Source: Burkholderiales bacterium
GTDB taxonomy: Bacteria; Pseudomonadota; Gammaproteobacteria; Burkholderiales; Burkholderiaceae_C
Length of the DNA stretch: 64,000 bases
Reading direction: 5' to 3'
NCBI GenBank assembly: GCA_028868855.1
Contig: JAGWTR010000003.1
Location: 354,978-418,977, forward strand
Shown here in pieces: positions 25,172 to 34,821 of the stretch. Position 1 is the first letter of the stretch, and each line of letters begins with the position of its first letter. The notes below the pieces were generated by a model that was not told the DNA's origin, ran no database searches, and saw nothing but the letters and a program-made list of their open reading frames with translations. Made by a program: the position numbers and the translations under genes.

Positions 25172-26703
25172 GCGGCCTCAGGCGAGGGCCCGGGTCCAAT
25201 GCTTCGCGTCGCTTGTTCTTGCAACAATCCGGCGCGTTTTCAATCATGGGTGCGGCGGCACCGTTGGCGATGAAGCTCGCCGCTGCCAGCGCCATGGCGG
25301 CACCTCCCGCCACTGACTACCGTGCCCTGGTCTGCGTGTTCTTGTATGGCGGCAACGACGCCTTCAACACCGTGCTGGCCACCGACGAGCCCTCCTGGGC
25401 GAACTACACCGCGGTGCGAAACCAGCAGCCGGAGTCCATTGCGCTGCTGCGCAATGTGCCCGCGAACCATCGCTTCCCGGCGGGATCACCCGCGTGGCTG
25501 GGGGGCGTGTTGCCGATCTCCGCCGCCACAGTGCAATCGGGGCGCAGCTTTGCGATGCACCCCATGTTGGGCGCCCTTCAGACCATGTTCAACACCAGTC
25601 GACGTCTGGCGGTGGTGGCCAATGTGGGGTCGCTGGTCGAGCCCTTGAGCAAGACCGACTATCTGCAAGGCCTGAAGCGCAAACCCCCCAAACTGTTCTC
25701 GCACAATGACCAGCAAAGCACCTGGATGGCCCTGGCCCCTGAAGGCACCGCGATGGGGTGGGGAGGGCGTTTGGCCGATGCCGTCGCCAGTGCCAACAAC
25801 AGCAGCCTGTTCACCGCCATCTCGGCCAGTGGCGACTCTGTGTGGCTGAGCGGGCAAACCGTGCGCCAGTATCAAGTCAGCCCGGCCGGTCCGGTCCGCA
25901 TGGGCACCCAGGCTGATTCAAAGGGGGTTGGCCGTGTCTATGGCTCCGATGTGGTGGGGGCGGCTCTTGAGCGCATCGTGGCTGCCTCGCGCGACCACCA
26001 TGCCATGGCGGCGGATCTGGCGGCCGTGAATCAACGCAGCATCCAGGCCGAGCGGATTTTGTCCGGTGCCTTGCCCAGCGAGGCATCGGCGCCGTATGGG
26101 CCGGTCAGTGCTTTGCAATACACCACCGTGGCCGGTGCTCAGGCGCATAACCCGCTGGCCCAGCAACTGCAAGTGGTGGCCAGAACCATCGCGGCCCAAG
26201 GTCGGCTGGGGGTCAAGCGGCAGGTGTTCTTTGTGAGCCTGGGCGGCTTTGACACCCACAACCAACAGAATCTGAATCACGCCGAACTGATGGCAAAGCT
26301 CAACCACGCCTTGCTGTACTTCGACACCACGCTGCGTGCGCTGGGGGTGGATCAGAAGGTCACCACCTTCACGGCCTCCGAATTTGGCCGCTCATTCACC
26401 AGCAATGGCGATGGGTCCGACCATGGCTGGGGCGGCCATCACTTCGTCATGGGAGGTGCGGTGCACGGTGGCGATGTCTACGGCGCCTTTCCCGTGCTGG
26501 CGCGCAAGAATCGTCGCGACACGGGGTTTGACGGCAGTCCGGACCAGATCAACAACGGCATTTTGCTGCCCAGGCTTTCCGTTGAGCACTATGGGGCGAC
26601 CCTGGGGCGCTGGTTTGGATTGACTCCGGGGCAACTGGTCGACGTCTTTCCCAACCTGAGTCACTTTTCCGGGCCCAGTGATCTGGGCTTTCTAAAGACC
26701 TGA
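25168..26703 (+). CDS. DUF1501 family exported protein, first copy
   Basis: A 511-residue protein. The GTG at 25168 is chosen because it overlaps the upstream stop codon (GTGA) and puts a twin-arginine-like signal (SNASRRLFLQQSGAF) near the N-terminus. DUF1501 belongs to the alkaline-phosphatase/sulfatase-like superfamily and is often labelled Tat-pathway sequence domain protein. Conserved blocks include FLYGGNDAFNTVL, LFSHNDQQSTWMALAPEG, FVSLGGFDTHNQQ and TASEFGRSFTSNGDGSDHGW. His and Asp residues in the last two may bind metal. The function is unknown; export in folded form together with its DUF1800 partner is the likely setting. Confidence 0.88.
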   Translation: MSGLRRGPGSNASRRLFLQQSGAFSIMGAAAPLAMKLAAASAMAAPPATDYRALVCVFLYGGNDAFNTVLATDEPSWANYTAVRNQQPESIALLRNVPANHRFPAGSPAWLGGVLPISAATVQSGRSFAMHPMLGALQTMFNTSRRLAVVANVGSLVEPLSKTDYLQGLKRKPPKLFSHNDQQSTWMALAPEGTAMGWGGRLADAVASANNSSLFTAISASGDSVWLSGQTVRQYQVSPAGPVRMGTQADSKGVGRVYGSDVVGAALERIVAASRDHHAMAADLAAVNQRSIQAERILSGALPSEASAPYGPVSALQYTTVAGAQAHNPLAQQLQVVARTIAAQGRLGVKRQVFFVSLGGFDTHNQQNLNHAELMAKLNHALLYFDTTLRALGVDQKVTTFTASEFGRSFTSNGDGSDHGWGGHHFVMGGAVHGGDVYGAFPVLARKNRRDTGFDGSPDQINNGILLPRLSVEHYGATLGRWFGLTPGQLVDVFPNLSHFSGPSDLGFLKT

Positions 26704-26804
26704 GAGGGCGGGCCACCCATGTGCGGGGTGGGGACTGCTTTGCCACGCGCATGACACATGCAAGAGGTGCAATGGCCGGTGAATCACCTCAGGAGTGTGG
26801 CCCC

Positions 26805-27572
26805 ATGGCCCTGGTATCCATCATCACGATCGTCCGCAATGACCTCAGCGGTCTGAAACATACGCAGCGCAGCGTGACCAGCCAGCATTGCAAAGACCAC
26901 GAGTGGATCATCGTGGATGGCGCGTCAACGGATGGCACGGCCGACCATGCGCTGGGCCTTCAAGATCCCCAGACCAGCGTGGTCAGCGAGCCGGACCAGG
27001 GCATCTTTGATGCCATGAACAAGGGGCTGTGTCGGGCCCAAGGTGAGTTCGTCGTGTTCTTGAACGCTGGCGACACGTTCAAGGACGAACGGACCCTGCA
27101 GACCGTGGCCGAAGTGCTGCAGACAGGGCGGGTCGACTTTCTGTATGGAGACAGCCTCCAACAGTACGCCGGTGAACAACTCATTTACAAGGTGGCCCGC
27201 GGGCACCGCAAGCTTGGGTACGGCATGTTTGCGTGCCACCCCTCCATGTACTACCGCCGCTCCGTCCTGGGCGACATGCGCTACAACGCCGCCTTCAAGA
27301 TTGCCGGCGACTACGACTTCACCGCCCGCTTCCTCAGGAAAACCTCGTCGATGGTCAGGCTGGACAGCGCTTTGTGCGTCTTCGATCTCACGGGCGCGTC
27401 GGTTCAGAACAAGGCCCGAGGGCGGGCCGAGAACTGGCGGGTTCAGCGCGATGTTCTGGGCGTGCCACTGCTCAACCGGGTCCTCACACGACTGACCTAC
27501 TTGTTGACGTCGGTGCTCAACGATCACTTTCCGGGCGTCTACCGGTGGCTGCGTTTTCGAGTGGCGGCATGA
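26805..27572 (+). CDS. Family 2 glycosyltransferase (WcaE-like)
   Basis: A 255-residue GT-A enzyme. The ATG at 26805 has an AGGAG site at 26791-26795 and opens straight into MALVSIITIVRNDLSGL. WIIVDGASTDGT and SEPDQGIFDAMNKGL match the WcaE/Hyp-type GT2 group, and FLNAGDTF supplies the acidic motif. Its stop overlaps the next start (ATGA), so it is coupled to the acetyltransferase. Starts at 26721 and 26772 are in frame but lack support. It follows the DUF1501 gene by 101 nt on the same strand. Confidence 0.88.
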   Translation: MALVSIITIVRNDLSGLKHTQRSVTSQHCKDHEWIIVDGASTDGTADHALGLQDPQTSVVSEPDQGIFDAMNKGLCRAQGEFVVFLNAGDTFKDERTLQTVAEVLQTGRVDFLYGDSLQQYAGEQLIYKVARGHRKLGYGMFACHPSMYYRRSVLGDMRYNAAFKIAGDYDFTARFLRKTSSMVRLDSALCVFDLTGASVQNKARGRAENWRVQRDVLGVPLLNRVLTRLTYLLTSVLNDHFPGVYRWLRFRVAA

Positions 27573-28147
27573 TCGACCTGGCGGCAAGCAAGACCGACTG
27601 GTCTACCCGCATCAAACTGCGGCGTGGCCTGTGGACCTATGTCCTGGAGCCCTTGGTGCGATGGTTGCCAAAGGCTTGCAGTCCGGTGCGCGTGACGGCG
27701 CTGCGGCTCATGGGCGCCAAGATCGGACCCCACTGCCTGCTGATGCCTGGCATCAAAGTGTTGATGCCTTGGAACTTGCGCATGGAAGACCACGTTGCTC
27801 TTGGGCGCGGTGTCGATGTCTACAACTTTGCCTTGGTCGAGATTCGCCGTCAGACGGTCATCTCTCAGGACACGCACCTGTGCACGGGGTCACACGACTT
27901 CAGGCAGCCCAGCATGCCCTTGATCTACAGCCCCATCCGCATCGGCAGTGGCGCTTGGGTGGCCGCCGGTGTGTTTGTCTGCCCGGGGGTGTCGATTGCC
28001 GATGGCGTGGTCGTGGGCGCCAGGTCGGTGGTTTCTAAGAACCTGGACATTCCCTGGTCGGTGTATGCCGGCAATCCATGCGTCAGGATCACGAGTCGGA
28101 CCACTCGATTGGCCGATGCCACCGGGCGCCCGCGTCAGACGCCATAG
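27569..28147 (+). CDS. WcaF-like acyltransferase (left-handed beta-helix)
   Basis: A 192-residue hexapeptide-repeat enzyme. The start ATG overlaps the previous stop. The N-terminal helix region (TRIKLRRGLWTYVLEPLVRW) precedes hexapeptide rungs (MGAKIGPHCLLMPGIKVL, IRIGSGAWVAAGVFVCPGV, IADGVVVGARSVV), with the catalytic His probably in THLCTGSHDF. The layout matches WcaF, which O-acetylates sugars of colanic acid. Here it probably decorates the exopolysaccharide repeat. It converges on the polymerase-like gene with 38 bp between the stops. Confidence 0.88.
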   Translation: MIDLAASKTDWSTRIKLRRGLWTYVLEPLVRWLPKACSPVRVTALRLMGAKIGPHCLLMPGIKVLMPWNLRMEDHVALGRGVDVYNFALVEIRRQTVISQDTHLCTGSHDFRQPSMPLIYSPIRIGSGAWVAAGVFVCPGVSIADGVVVGARSVVSKNLDIPWSVYAGNPCVRITSRTTRLADATGRPRQTP

Positions 28148-28185
28148 CCGATGCCTTTGGTCAGCGGCGTCGTGTGGCGGGCGAA

Positions 28186-29712
28186 TCAGCGATGGGCTGG
28201 CTGGAGCTGTCTGAGGGTGAACGCCAACAGCGCGTAGATGATCACCTTCTGGGGCATGTCCCGCAACAGGAAGGCCAATTTGCCCGCCAGCGACTCACTG
28301 CCCAGTCCGTACAGCAAGATGCCCCAGGTGCCGCCGAGCACGATGGGCGAGATGGAAAAAATCTCACCGCGCAGCGATAGAGAGTCGAAACACACGAACA
28401 AAACGAAGAACAAAATCGCAATCAAAAAGGGGGCGAAATCTTCACCGATGACGATGACGTCAGCCCACATGGACCCCGTGGCAAAGCCACCCAGGGTTTC
28501 CGACCCTTCGTTCTGGTAGCGGTAGAAATCGCCCATGGAGTAGGCGTTTTTGAGCTTGTCGAGCTTGATGTCCAGGCTGTCCAGCACGGGTTGTGGCAAG
28601 GTCATCAATAGCTTGTCCACATTGACGTCGAGTATTTCGGCACGCTGCGATGCGTTGAAATTGAACGCAAAGTAAAGCATGTTGTCGTGGAATTTTGTTT
28701 CGGAGAATCGCGCCAGAATCGGATTGCTGAGATAGGCCTCGTCATAGACCTTGAGTCGGCTCGCCAGTTCCCCATTCTGGCGATAGGCCGTCAGCTTGTC
28801 ACGCTCACCCAGCAGTTGAAAAGTCTCCTTGACCATCTGCCAGGGCGTCAAGGTGTCGCGCTTGTCGCGCGCCACGGCCATGGCCACCGCCACATCCGTG
28901 AACAAGGTGATGCCAATGAGCACCGCACCCAATGCAGCGCCGGCTTTCATCACGGTATGTTTGCGCACCGGACTGGGGTCCTGCATGGCCCAGAGGAAGT
29001 AAATCAAGGCCGCCTGCACGGGGCCGATCAGCATGAGCTGACGGGCATTGCGCAACACGCCGATGCCCATCAGGGCGATGGTGAAGGCGATCAGCAAAGG
29101 GATTTGCTTCTTGATGTCGCAGTACCGATCACCATATTTTTTGTAGTACAGCGGGATGGCAAACGGCAACCACTGCAAGAAGCTGAGGGCCTGAAAGAGC
29201 TTTCCGCCAGCGTCTCCAAAGGCGGCACCACCTTGCAGGGTGGACAAAGACCCCAGCAGCGCCATCGCCCATAGAGTGCTCACCGGCGGTGTGTCCAGCA
29301 CGCCAAGGGGTTTGAAAACATGCCGCGCGAGCCCATCGCGCAGTCCTGCGGTGGCCGCCAAGTGCCGGTAGACCCAATGAACGCCGACAGCGATCAAAGA
29401 CACCCCGGCCAACACCGAGAACGTGAGAACAGGCCCCCGTAGCAGCTGCGATACAGCCGACCAAGACACCGTTTGCGCCACCAGCGAGGCCAGTGACGAT
29501 GTCACATTGAAGCCGATGATGGCCAGGGACGACACGGGGTAGTCCACTGTCGAGCGACTGCGATCCAGGTACTGGTAAATCAGCAAGGTGGAGCCCACAA
29601 TGAACACGACCGACAGCACGTTGTCGTTGGAGGGGTCAATGAGCAGTTGCAGGAGGCCGCAGATAACGCTGGTCCACTGCACCGCGCGGGCAAACAGTTG
29701 AAATCGGGTCAT
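28186..29712 (-). CDS. Probable Wzy-type polysaccharide polymerase
   Basis: A 508-residue integral membrane protein with roughly ten hydrophobic helices (for example VLSVVFIVGSTLLIYQYL, ALMGIGVLRNARQLMLIG, FAPFLIAILFFVLFVCF) and one large soluble loop at about 280-400. Sequence identity to named polymerases is not evident by eye, so the call rests on topology, size and position: last in the minus-strand operon after a flippase and two glycosyltransferases, in a locus with no other polymerase candidate. The start overlaps the preceding stop (ATGA). Repeat units would be joined on the periplasmic face. Confidence 0.6.
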   Translation of the reverse strand: MTRFQLFARAVQWTSVICGLLQLLIDPSNDNVLSVVFIVGSTLLIYQYLDRSRSTVDYPVSSLAIIGFNVTSSLASLVAQTVSWSAVSQLLRGPVLTFSVLAGVSLIAVGVHWVYRHLAATAGLRDGLARHVFKPLGVLDTPPVSTLWAMALLGSLSTLQGGAAFGDAGGKLFQALSFLQWLPFAIPLYYKKYGDRYCDIKKQIPLLIAFTIALMGIGVLRNARQLMLIGPVQAALIYFLWAMQDPSPVRKHTVMKAGAALGAVLIGITLFTDVAVAMAVARDKRDTLTPWQMVKETFQLLGERDKLTAYRQNGELASRLKVYDEAYLSNPILARFSETKFHDNMLYFAFNFNASQRAEILDVNVDKLLMTLPQPVLDSLDIKLDKLKNAYSMGDFYRYQNEGSETLGGFATGSMWADVIVIGEDFAPFLIAILFFVLFVCFDSLSLRGEIFSISPIVLGGTWGILLYGLGSESLAGKLAFLLRDMPQKVIIYALLAFTLRQLQPAHR

Positions 29713-30743
29713 GGTGCGGTGCCGGAGGTTGCGTTGCTCAACACCGCATGGAGGATGTCTTCATTGCCGTGGCGGTTGGCCAGGAAGCGGTGGCGCCCAG
29801 CCGCGGCAATGGCGGCCATTCTGTCTGGCCGTGCGAGCAGTGCCAGGCACTGATCGGCACATTCCTGGGCATCGCGCCAGAAGAGGGCCTCTGCACCTTC
29901 TTGATAGAGATCGCTGTGTTCGTTGGTGCGTTCGGCACAGAACAGCCCCCCCAGCGCCGGGATCTCAAGCGAGCGGGTGGTGTGCAGGTCGCGGTTCCCC
30001 TTGGACAGCAAGCCGAGGTTGATGCTGGCACATTGAATGGCGTAGGCATAGTCCTGGCCGCCAATGGCGCCCCCCTTCCAATGGGGCTGAAGCTGTGGCC
30101 ACTCGGGGGCCTTGTGCCAATTCGCCCCACGGATGGACACCGGCACGCCGCGTTGGATCAATTCCAGCAGGAATGGGCCGCGCTCGGGCATCCATGTTCC
30201 CAGAAACAGCACGTCCGATTGCCACTGGGCTGCAATGGCGGGTGTGATGGGACGGGGTGCATGGGCCAATTCATCGGCGGATCGCCACACCCGAATCACC
30301 CGGCGGGCCCCCAGTGCTCTGCATTCCGCCACGTTTTCTTGTCGGACCACCGCGAGCAAGTCATAGTGAGGCGCAGCCATGCGATAGGCCGAAAAGCGCC
30401 GGCGATCGCGCGGGCCCGTCGGGTCATCGATGTTGTAGTTGATGACCTTTTGACAATGAGCTTTGAGCACGGCCATGACGGCCGGGGTCACCCATTCACC
30501 ATTGTCAACGTGACAGATGTCGAAGAGTTCACCTCGCAGTTCGGCCTGCATGCGCCGCACCAGCCACGGTGAAAAAACATGGCCGCCAACGCGCCAGGTG
30601 ATGCGGTCGACCCAGGGGGTGCGAGGCAGCCATTGGCGCATGTCCAGGTGCCGTACCTCATGACCCAGGCGGCGGTAGGCGTGGGCGCGATCCAGGCAGG
30701 TGCCGCTGAGGGTCCCCAAATACAGGATGCGTAATCGGTTCAC
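29709..30743 (-). CDS. Glycosyltransferase, CgeB/Glyco_trans_1_2-like
   Basis: A 344-residue protein. The start is a GTG overlapping the stop of the preceding gene (GTGA), giving VNRLRILYLGTLSGTCLDRA at the N-terminus. The C-terminal half (YAIQCASINLGLLSKGNRD, TTRSLEIPALGGLFCAERT) matches the CgeB/YkvP-type glycosyl transferase domain, in which R-x-x-E-x-x-A is conserved. It overlaps both neighbours, so it is embedded in the exopolysaccharide operon. Donor and acceptor cannot be deduced. Confidence 0.78.
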   Translation of the reverse strand: MNRLRILYLGTLSGTCLDRAHAYRRLGHEVRHLDMRQWLPRTPWVDRITWRVGGHVFSPWLVRRMQAELRGELFDICHVDNGEWVTPAVMAVLKAHCQKVINYNIDDPTGPRDRRRFSAYRMAAPHYDLLAVVRQENVAECRALGARRVIRVWRSADELAHAPRPITPAIAAQWQSDVLFLGTWMPERGPFLLELIQRGVPVSIRGANWHKAPEWPQLQPHWKGGAIGGQDYAYAIQCASINLGLLSKGNRDLHTTRSLEIPALGGLFCAERTNEHSDLYQEGAEALFWRDAQECADQCLALLARPDRMAAIAAAGRHRFLANRHGNEDILHAVLSNATSGTAP

Positions 30744-31897
30744 TGCATGATCTCCCGGTAGATGGCCTGCGCCTGCGATCCATAGTCGCGCCACCCGCCG
30801 GCGCTCTGGACTCGAATCAAGGCCCTGCGGCTCATCTCGGCCCGCAACTTGCCGTCGTCGGCCAGCAATTGAAGCCGACTGGCGATGGCATCGCTGTTGC
30901 GAATGGGGACGATGAAGCCTTCCTTGCGGTCCGCAAACAGATCTTGGGCGCCGGTGTGCTCGGTGCCAATCACCACGCAGCCGCAAGCCATTGCCTGGGC
31001 CTGGACCAAGGCCAGGCCTTCTTGAACGCTGGCCAGCACCATGGCGTGGCTGCGACTCATCAGATCTTTGAGTTTGGCTTGCGGGACATGGCCGAGCAAC
31101 TGGATGTCGTTCGGCCAAAGGCCGTGGGACCGCATCGCCTGGATGAAGTCCGGTGAGACCGACCCGGCAAAGGTCAGTGTCTTGGCGGGGTGTTGCAGGG
31201 CTTGATACGCTTGCAGTAAATAGGGAATGCCTTTGTTGAGATTCATCCCTCCCACATACAGCACATCGAAGCGGTTGGTGGCCGGGGCACCCGTTGGCTT
31301 GAACAGGTTCAGATTGACGCCATAGGGCAGCAGGCGCACCTTTTGGGCGGGTACGCCGGCGTCCACAAATGAGCGCACGCTGAAACTGGAGGGCACGGTA
31401 ATGCAGTCGGCCTCGGCGTACTCCGCTTCCTCACGCTCGATCATGCGGGGATCAACGCCTTTGAAGGGCACGCCCCAACGATCCGACTCCTCGCGCAGCA
31501 GGGTGTCTTGCACGCGGATGTGTGCCGAGCCCCGATCGCATACATAGTGGGCTCCCCGTCGGCGTGCCGTCTGACCACTGCGAAGCGCCGAACCGGACAA
31601 GCCGACGAACACATCACAGTCGGGCAGGTGTCGTGCAACATGCGCGTCCAGCCCCACTCTAGAGCGCCACTCCCACTCCCGGATCAGGGCATCGCCGAGC
31701 AGATGCCGTCGGGGCATGGCCATGTAGGGCGCCTGCAGCCACGGCCACGTCCGGATCTTGTCCTGGGGGAGTTGTTGGCCTTTGAGTTTGAAGCGTGGAT
31801 AGCCCGTGAAGATGGCCGCCAGTGACTGCCTGGCGTGAAGCTCGCGCGCCAGGTCAAAGGAGTGAAAAGTGCCGATGGTGGACAACGCAATTTTCAT
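30740..31897 (-). CDS. Family 4 glycosyltransferase
   Basis: A 385-residue GT-B enzyme starting MKIALSTIGTFHSFDLAREL. The donor domain shows VLYVGGMNLNKGIPYLLQAY, LGHVPQAKLKDLMSRSHAM and the E-x7-E stretch EGLALVQAQAMACGCVVIG; the second acidic position is Gln here, a departure from the classical EX7E. ATGA overlaps join it to genes on both sides, so translation is coupled across flippase, two glycosyltransferases and polymerase. It should add one sugar of the repeat unit. Confidence 0.86.
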   Translation of the reverse strand: MKIALSTIGTFHSFDLARELHARQSLAAIFTGYPRFKLKGQQLPQDKIRTWPWLQAPYMAMPRRHLLGDALIREWEWRSRVGLDAHVARHLPDCDVFVGLSGSALRSGQTARRRGAHYVCDRGSAHIRVQDTLLREESDRWGVPFKGVDPRMIEREEAEYAEADCITVPSSFSVRSFVDAGVPAQKVRLLPYGVNLNLFKPTGAPATNRFDVLYVGGMNLNKGIPYLLQAYQALQHPAKTLTFAGSVSPDFIQAMRSHGLWPNDIQLLGHVPQAKLKDLMSRSHAMVLASVQEGLALVQAQAMACGCVVIGTEHTGAQDLFADRKEGFIVPIRNSDAIASRLQLLADDGKLRAEMSRRALIRVQSAGGWRDYGSQAQAIYREIMQ

Positions 31898-33195
31898 GAT
31901 TTATAGGATGGCCTGATGGTGGGGTGAAGCGATGTCATGCGGTGCGCCAAGAGCACGCACCCCGCGGCAATGCCAAGCTCAGAGACCAGCATGGCCAGCC
32001 CTGCGCCCTCGAGGCCGAGGATGCTGCCGAGCCCCCATGACAAACCCAGCGACAGTGCCGCTGCCAACAAGGCCCATTGCGCCAGGCCCACGTGCTGATT
32101 GGTGGCCATGAGCAACACCCTGGGCACATGCCACACACCGCCCGCCGCCGCATACACCAACAACACCGCCATCAGGGCGGGTTGAACGGCGATGCGGCCA
32201 TGCGACCACATCTGCAGCAACCATGGCGCTACCAGGTAAAGAGCCAGGCTCAGGCCCACGGCCAGCGCCGCGCCGATCCACGCCGATCGCCGGTAGAGTC
32301 CGGCCACCGCTTGGGCGCCACCCTGGCCATACAAATGAGACAACTCCGCCCACAAGGCGTGACCAAAGATGCCGGTGACCTGTACCGCCAGGCGAGCGAT
32401 GGTCCGATAGGCGTTGAAGACGGCCACCATGGCCGGACCAAACAGGTGGCCCACCATCAAGGTGACCCCCTGGAAGCTCAGGGCATTGGCCAGAGGGAAG
32501 GCCATGAAGGACACGGCGGGGGTGGCCATTGCGCGGATCTCGGCGAGCTGCGCCTCGTGCAGCCCCCAGGAGAAGGGGTGCGTGCCTTTGCCCGATCGCC
32601 AGATCATCCATGCGACGCCCGTGGCGCGAACCAACAGGCCTGCGATCGCCACGGCGGCAAAACTGCCCCCGATGACCAAGCCAAGCATGCCGCCGCCCCA
32701 TTCGGCCAGACGAAGGCCATTGGCCAACATGGTGCCCTGTGCATAGCGCCCGGTCGACTTGAAGATCGATTCAGCCAATCCACCGAACAAGGCGAGCAAC
32801 ACCGTCAAGACCAAGGCGGCCAAGGCCAGGCGCTCATCCCACCGACTCACGCCAGGGATGGGGGCGCACAGAACCAAGGGCAATGAGACCAGTGCGATGC
32901 CACCGCAAGCAAGCACCATGAAGACCAGGGCACTTTGGAAGATGGCGTTGGCCTGCCTGACATCACCGCGTCCAATGGCCATGGTCATGCGGTTACCGGC
33001 GGTGGCCACCATGCCCACATCGGCCATGGACAAATAGGCAGGAATGGCCGACAACATCAGCCAGGTGCCGTAAGTGGCCACATCCCATCGGTGCAAAAAC
33101 AGCGGCAGTGAGGCCAGCTGAATGACGATGTTGATGGCTTGCCCGAAGGCGTTGGCGCCCAATGCGGCCACCACCCTTTGAATCAAAGGACTCAC
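31894..33195 (-). CDS. Wzx-like polysaccharide flippase
   Basis: A 433-residue membrane protein with about twelve hydrophobic helices, opening with ALGANAFGQAINIVIQLASL and LHRWDVATYGTWLMLSAIPA. These are typical of the MOP/MATE-like RfbX/Wzx family, where a conserved W-x-x-x-x-Y-G-x-W lies after helix 1. It would move lipid-linked repeat units across the inner membrane. One nucleotide separates it from epsI upstream, and its stop overlaps the next glycosyltransferase start. Confidence 0.85.
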   Translation of the reverse strand: MSPLIQRVVAALGANAFGQAINIVIQLASLPLFLHRWDVATYGTWLMLSAIPAYLSMADVGMVATAGNRMTMAIGRGDVRQANAIFQSALVFMVLACGGIALVSLPLVLCAPIPGVSRWDERLALAALVLTVLLALFGGLAESIFKSTGRYAQGTMLANGLRLAEWGGGMLGLVIGGSFAAVAIAGLLVRATGVAWMIWRSGKGTHPFSWGLHEAQLAEIRAMATPAVSFMAFPLANALSFQGVTLMVGHLFGPAMVAVFNAYRTIARLAVQVTGIFGHALWAELSHLYGQGGAQAVAGLYRRSAWIGAALAVGLSLALYLVAPWLLQMWSHGRIAVQPALMAVLLVYAAAGGVWHVPRVLLMATNQHVGLAQWALLAAALSLGLSWGLGSILGLEGAGLAMLVSELGIAAGCVLLAHRMTSLHPTIRPSYKS

Positions 33196-33196
33196 A

Positions 33197-33910
33197 TCAG
33201 GTCCCGCTGCTGCCGATGAGGCTGCGCCGCGCCGCTGGGCCGGTAGCGTTCAACAGATCATTGATGAAGCGGTCTTGCAGGTCGAACGCGTCGTCGTGTG
33301 TGGTGACTTCAGAGACACGGAACAGCATGCCGTCAACCCGGTAGCCTTGCAGTGCCATCTTCACGCGGGCCAGGTTGCGGTCACGCGAGCCACGCGCCAC
33401 GCCATCGCCCACCCGAATAAAGAAGGTGAGGGGCTCCGTGCGTTGGGCGCCCATGGTGGTCATCAGGCGCACGCTGTCAATCGGGCCGAATCTGGAATTC
33501 ACGGTGTGCTCCAGGCGATCTTCGACCTTGAACCCTTGCGAGGGGTAGCAGGCCTCGGGGGTGTGCAGTTGGGTGTCGTTGGACTGATCGCGTCCGTAGG
33601 CAATCGAGAGCATGATGGCGCGGCCCGTCGGCCTGTGCACATAGGTGCGCGCAAAGGTCTCGCTGTACAGGCGCATCAGGTTCTCTTCCTGAACAGGGTT
33701 GACCACCACCTTGGCGGCGTAGGGCACTTCCACCCAGTCGCCAAACTGTTTGGGAATGAGCGTTTCGTAGTGCGGCTCGCCAATGACGTCGGCCCAGAAT
33801 TTGCGCGGCTTGAGCAACTCAGCGGCGCCAACCGACCCCAGCATCATGGCCACCGCCATGGCCAGGGCACCGGACTTGATGGTTGACGGTTTGAACAGCA
33901 CAGCAGTCAT
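33197..33910 (-). CDS. epsI: EpsI family exosortase-associated protein
   Basis: A 237-residue protein of the EpsI group that accompanies exosortases. It has one N-terminal hydrophobic segment (SGALAMAVAMMLGSVGAAEL) and a periplasmic domain with the family signature LHTPEACYPSQGF and SIAYGRDQSNDTQ. The ATG at 33910 lies 2 nt after the exosortase stop, so the two are co-translated. EpsI is required for exopolysaccharide production in related systems, but its exact chemistry is not known. Confidence 0.88.
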   Translation of the reverse strand: MTAVLFKPSTIKSGALAMAVAMMLGSVGAAELLKPRKFWADVIGEPHYETLIPKQFGDWVEVPYAAKVVVNPVQEENLMRLYSETFARTYVHRPTGRAIMLSIAYGRDQSNDTQLHTPEACYPSQGFKVEDRLEHTVNSRFGPIDSVRLMTTMGAQRTEPLTFFIRVGDGVARGSRDRNLARVKMALQGYRVDGMLFRVSEVTTHDDAFDLQDRFINDLLNATGPAARRSLIGSSGT

Positions 33911-33912
33911 CC

Positions 33913-34821
33913 TCAAGAGGCGCTCAAGCGAGCCGACACCCAGCGCAGCAGGGCATCCAGGACGGTGATCAGAATCAAGGCCACCAGAAACAACACCGCC
34001 CCGGCAAATCCGTGCAGAAAGCCTTGCCCCACTTCGTCCCCAAAGTGGTAGGTCAGCAAGGCCAGGAAGATGACCCGGATCATGTTGGAGGTGAACGAGA
34101 TCGGCACGATCATCAGGCTCAAGGTCACGTTGCGAAGCCATGAGGAATGGTGGGCGACGTTCAGGTAGAAAATGCCCATGGCCTCCAGCATGAACAAGGT
34201 GCGCATGCCCGCGCAGGCATCGGCCACGAGCAGTTGATAGTGACCAATGTTGATCACCACGCCGGTGTGCGTGATGGGGTAGCCAAAGAACCACAAGATC
34301 TCGCTAACCGACATCGAGATGTGCAGCTTGATGAACTGGCTGATCGGGTCAAGCAGGAAGCCCGGAATGGGCACCATGAAGAGCAGAAAAAAAAGGGGGA
34401 ACTTGAGCTGCATGAGCAAGGGGGTTCCACCTGCCAGCAGCACCACGCCGCTCATCATTGGGATGAAGGCGAGCACCTCAAAATAGATGATGCCGAAGGC
34501 TCGGCCGAGCACATAGAGGACGGCGCCCAGCGCAAAGGCCGGCCAGGCCCATGCGGTGTGGGGCGCGGGCCCGGGCCCGGCTCGATATTCGCGCCAACGA
34601 GTCACCATCAGCCACATCGACATGGCCAGCATGATCGGCCCATGACTGTGCTCACCTTTGGACCACAGGCCGGCCTCGTTGTCTTGCAGCAAATCCCACA
34701 AGGTCATCGAAAACATCGCCAGCAGCGCGACACCCAGCGTCACCAGATCGGTGGGCAGCGGCAGCCACGCGGACGTGGGCGCCCGAGGGTCGGCGAGGAT
34801 GGGCTTACTCGTGGTGGTCAT
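33913..34821 (-). CDS. xrtB: Exosortase B
   Basis: A 302-residue polytopic transpeptidase-like protein. The exosortase catalytic triad is visible: Cys203 in [14 protein letters not shown], Arg249 in SNMIRV, and His270 in [10 protein letters not shown]. Exosortases process proteins with PEP-CTERM-type sorting tails, and the B subtype sits in EPS operons next to EpsI, as here. Its start overlaps the end of gmd by 17 nt. No PEP-CTERM protein is encoded in the window, so its substrate lies elsewhere or it acts in polysaccharide assembly directly. A second, diverged exosortase lies about 3.5 kb upstream in the same operon. Confidence 0.92.
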   Translation of the reverse strand: MTTTSKPILADPRAPTSAWLPLPTDLVTLGVALLAMFSMTLWDLLQDNEAGLWSKGEHSHGPIMLAMSMWLMVTRWREYRAGPGPAPHTAWAWPAFALGAVLYVLGRAFGIIYFEVLAFIPMMSGVVLLAGGTPLLMQLKFPLFFLLFMVPIPGFLLDPISQFIKLHISMSVSEILWFFGYPITHTGVVINIGHYQLLVADACAGMRTLFMLEAMGIFYLNVAHHSSWLRNVTLSLMIVPISFTSNMIRVIFLALLTYHFGDEVGQGFLHGFAGAVLFLVALILITVLDALLRWVSARLSAS

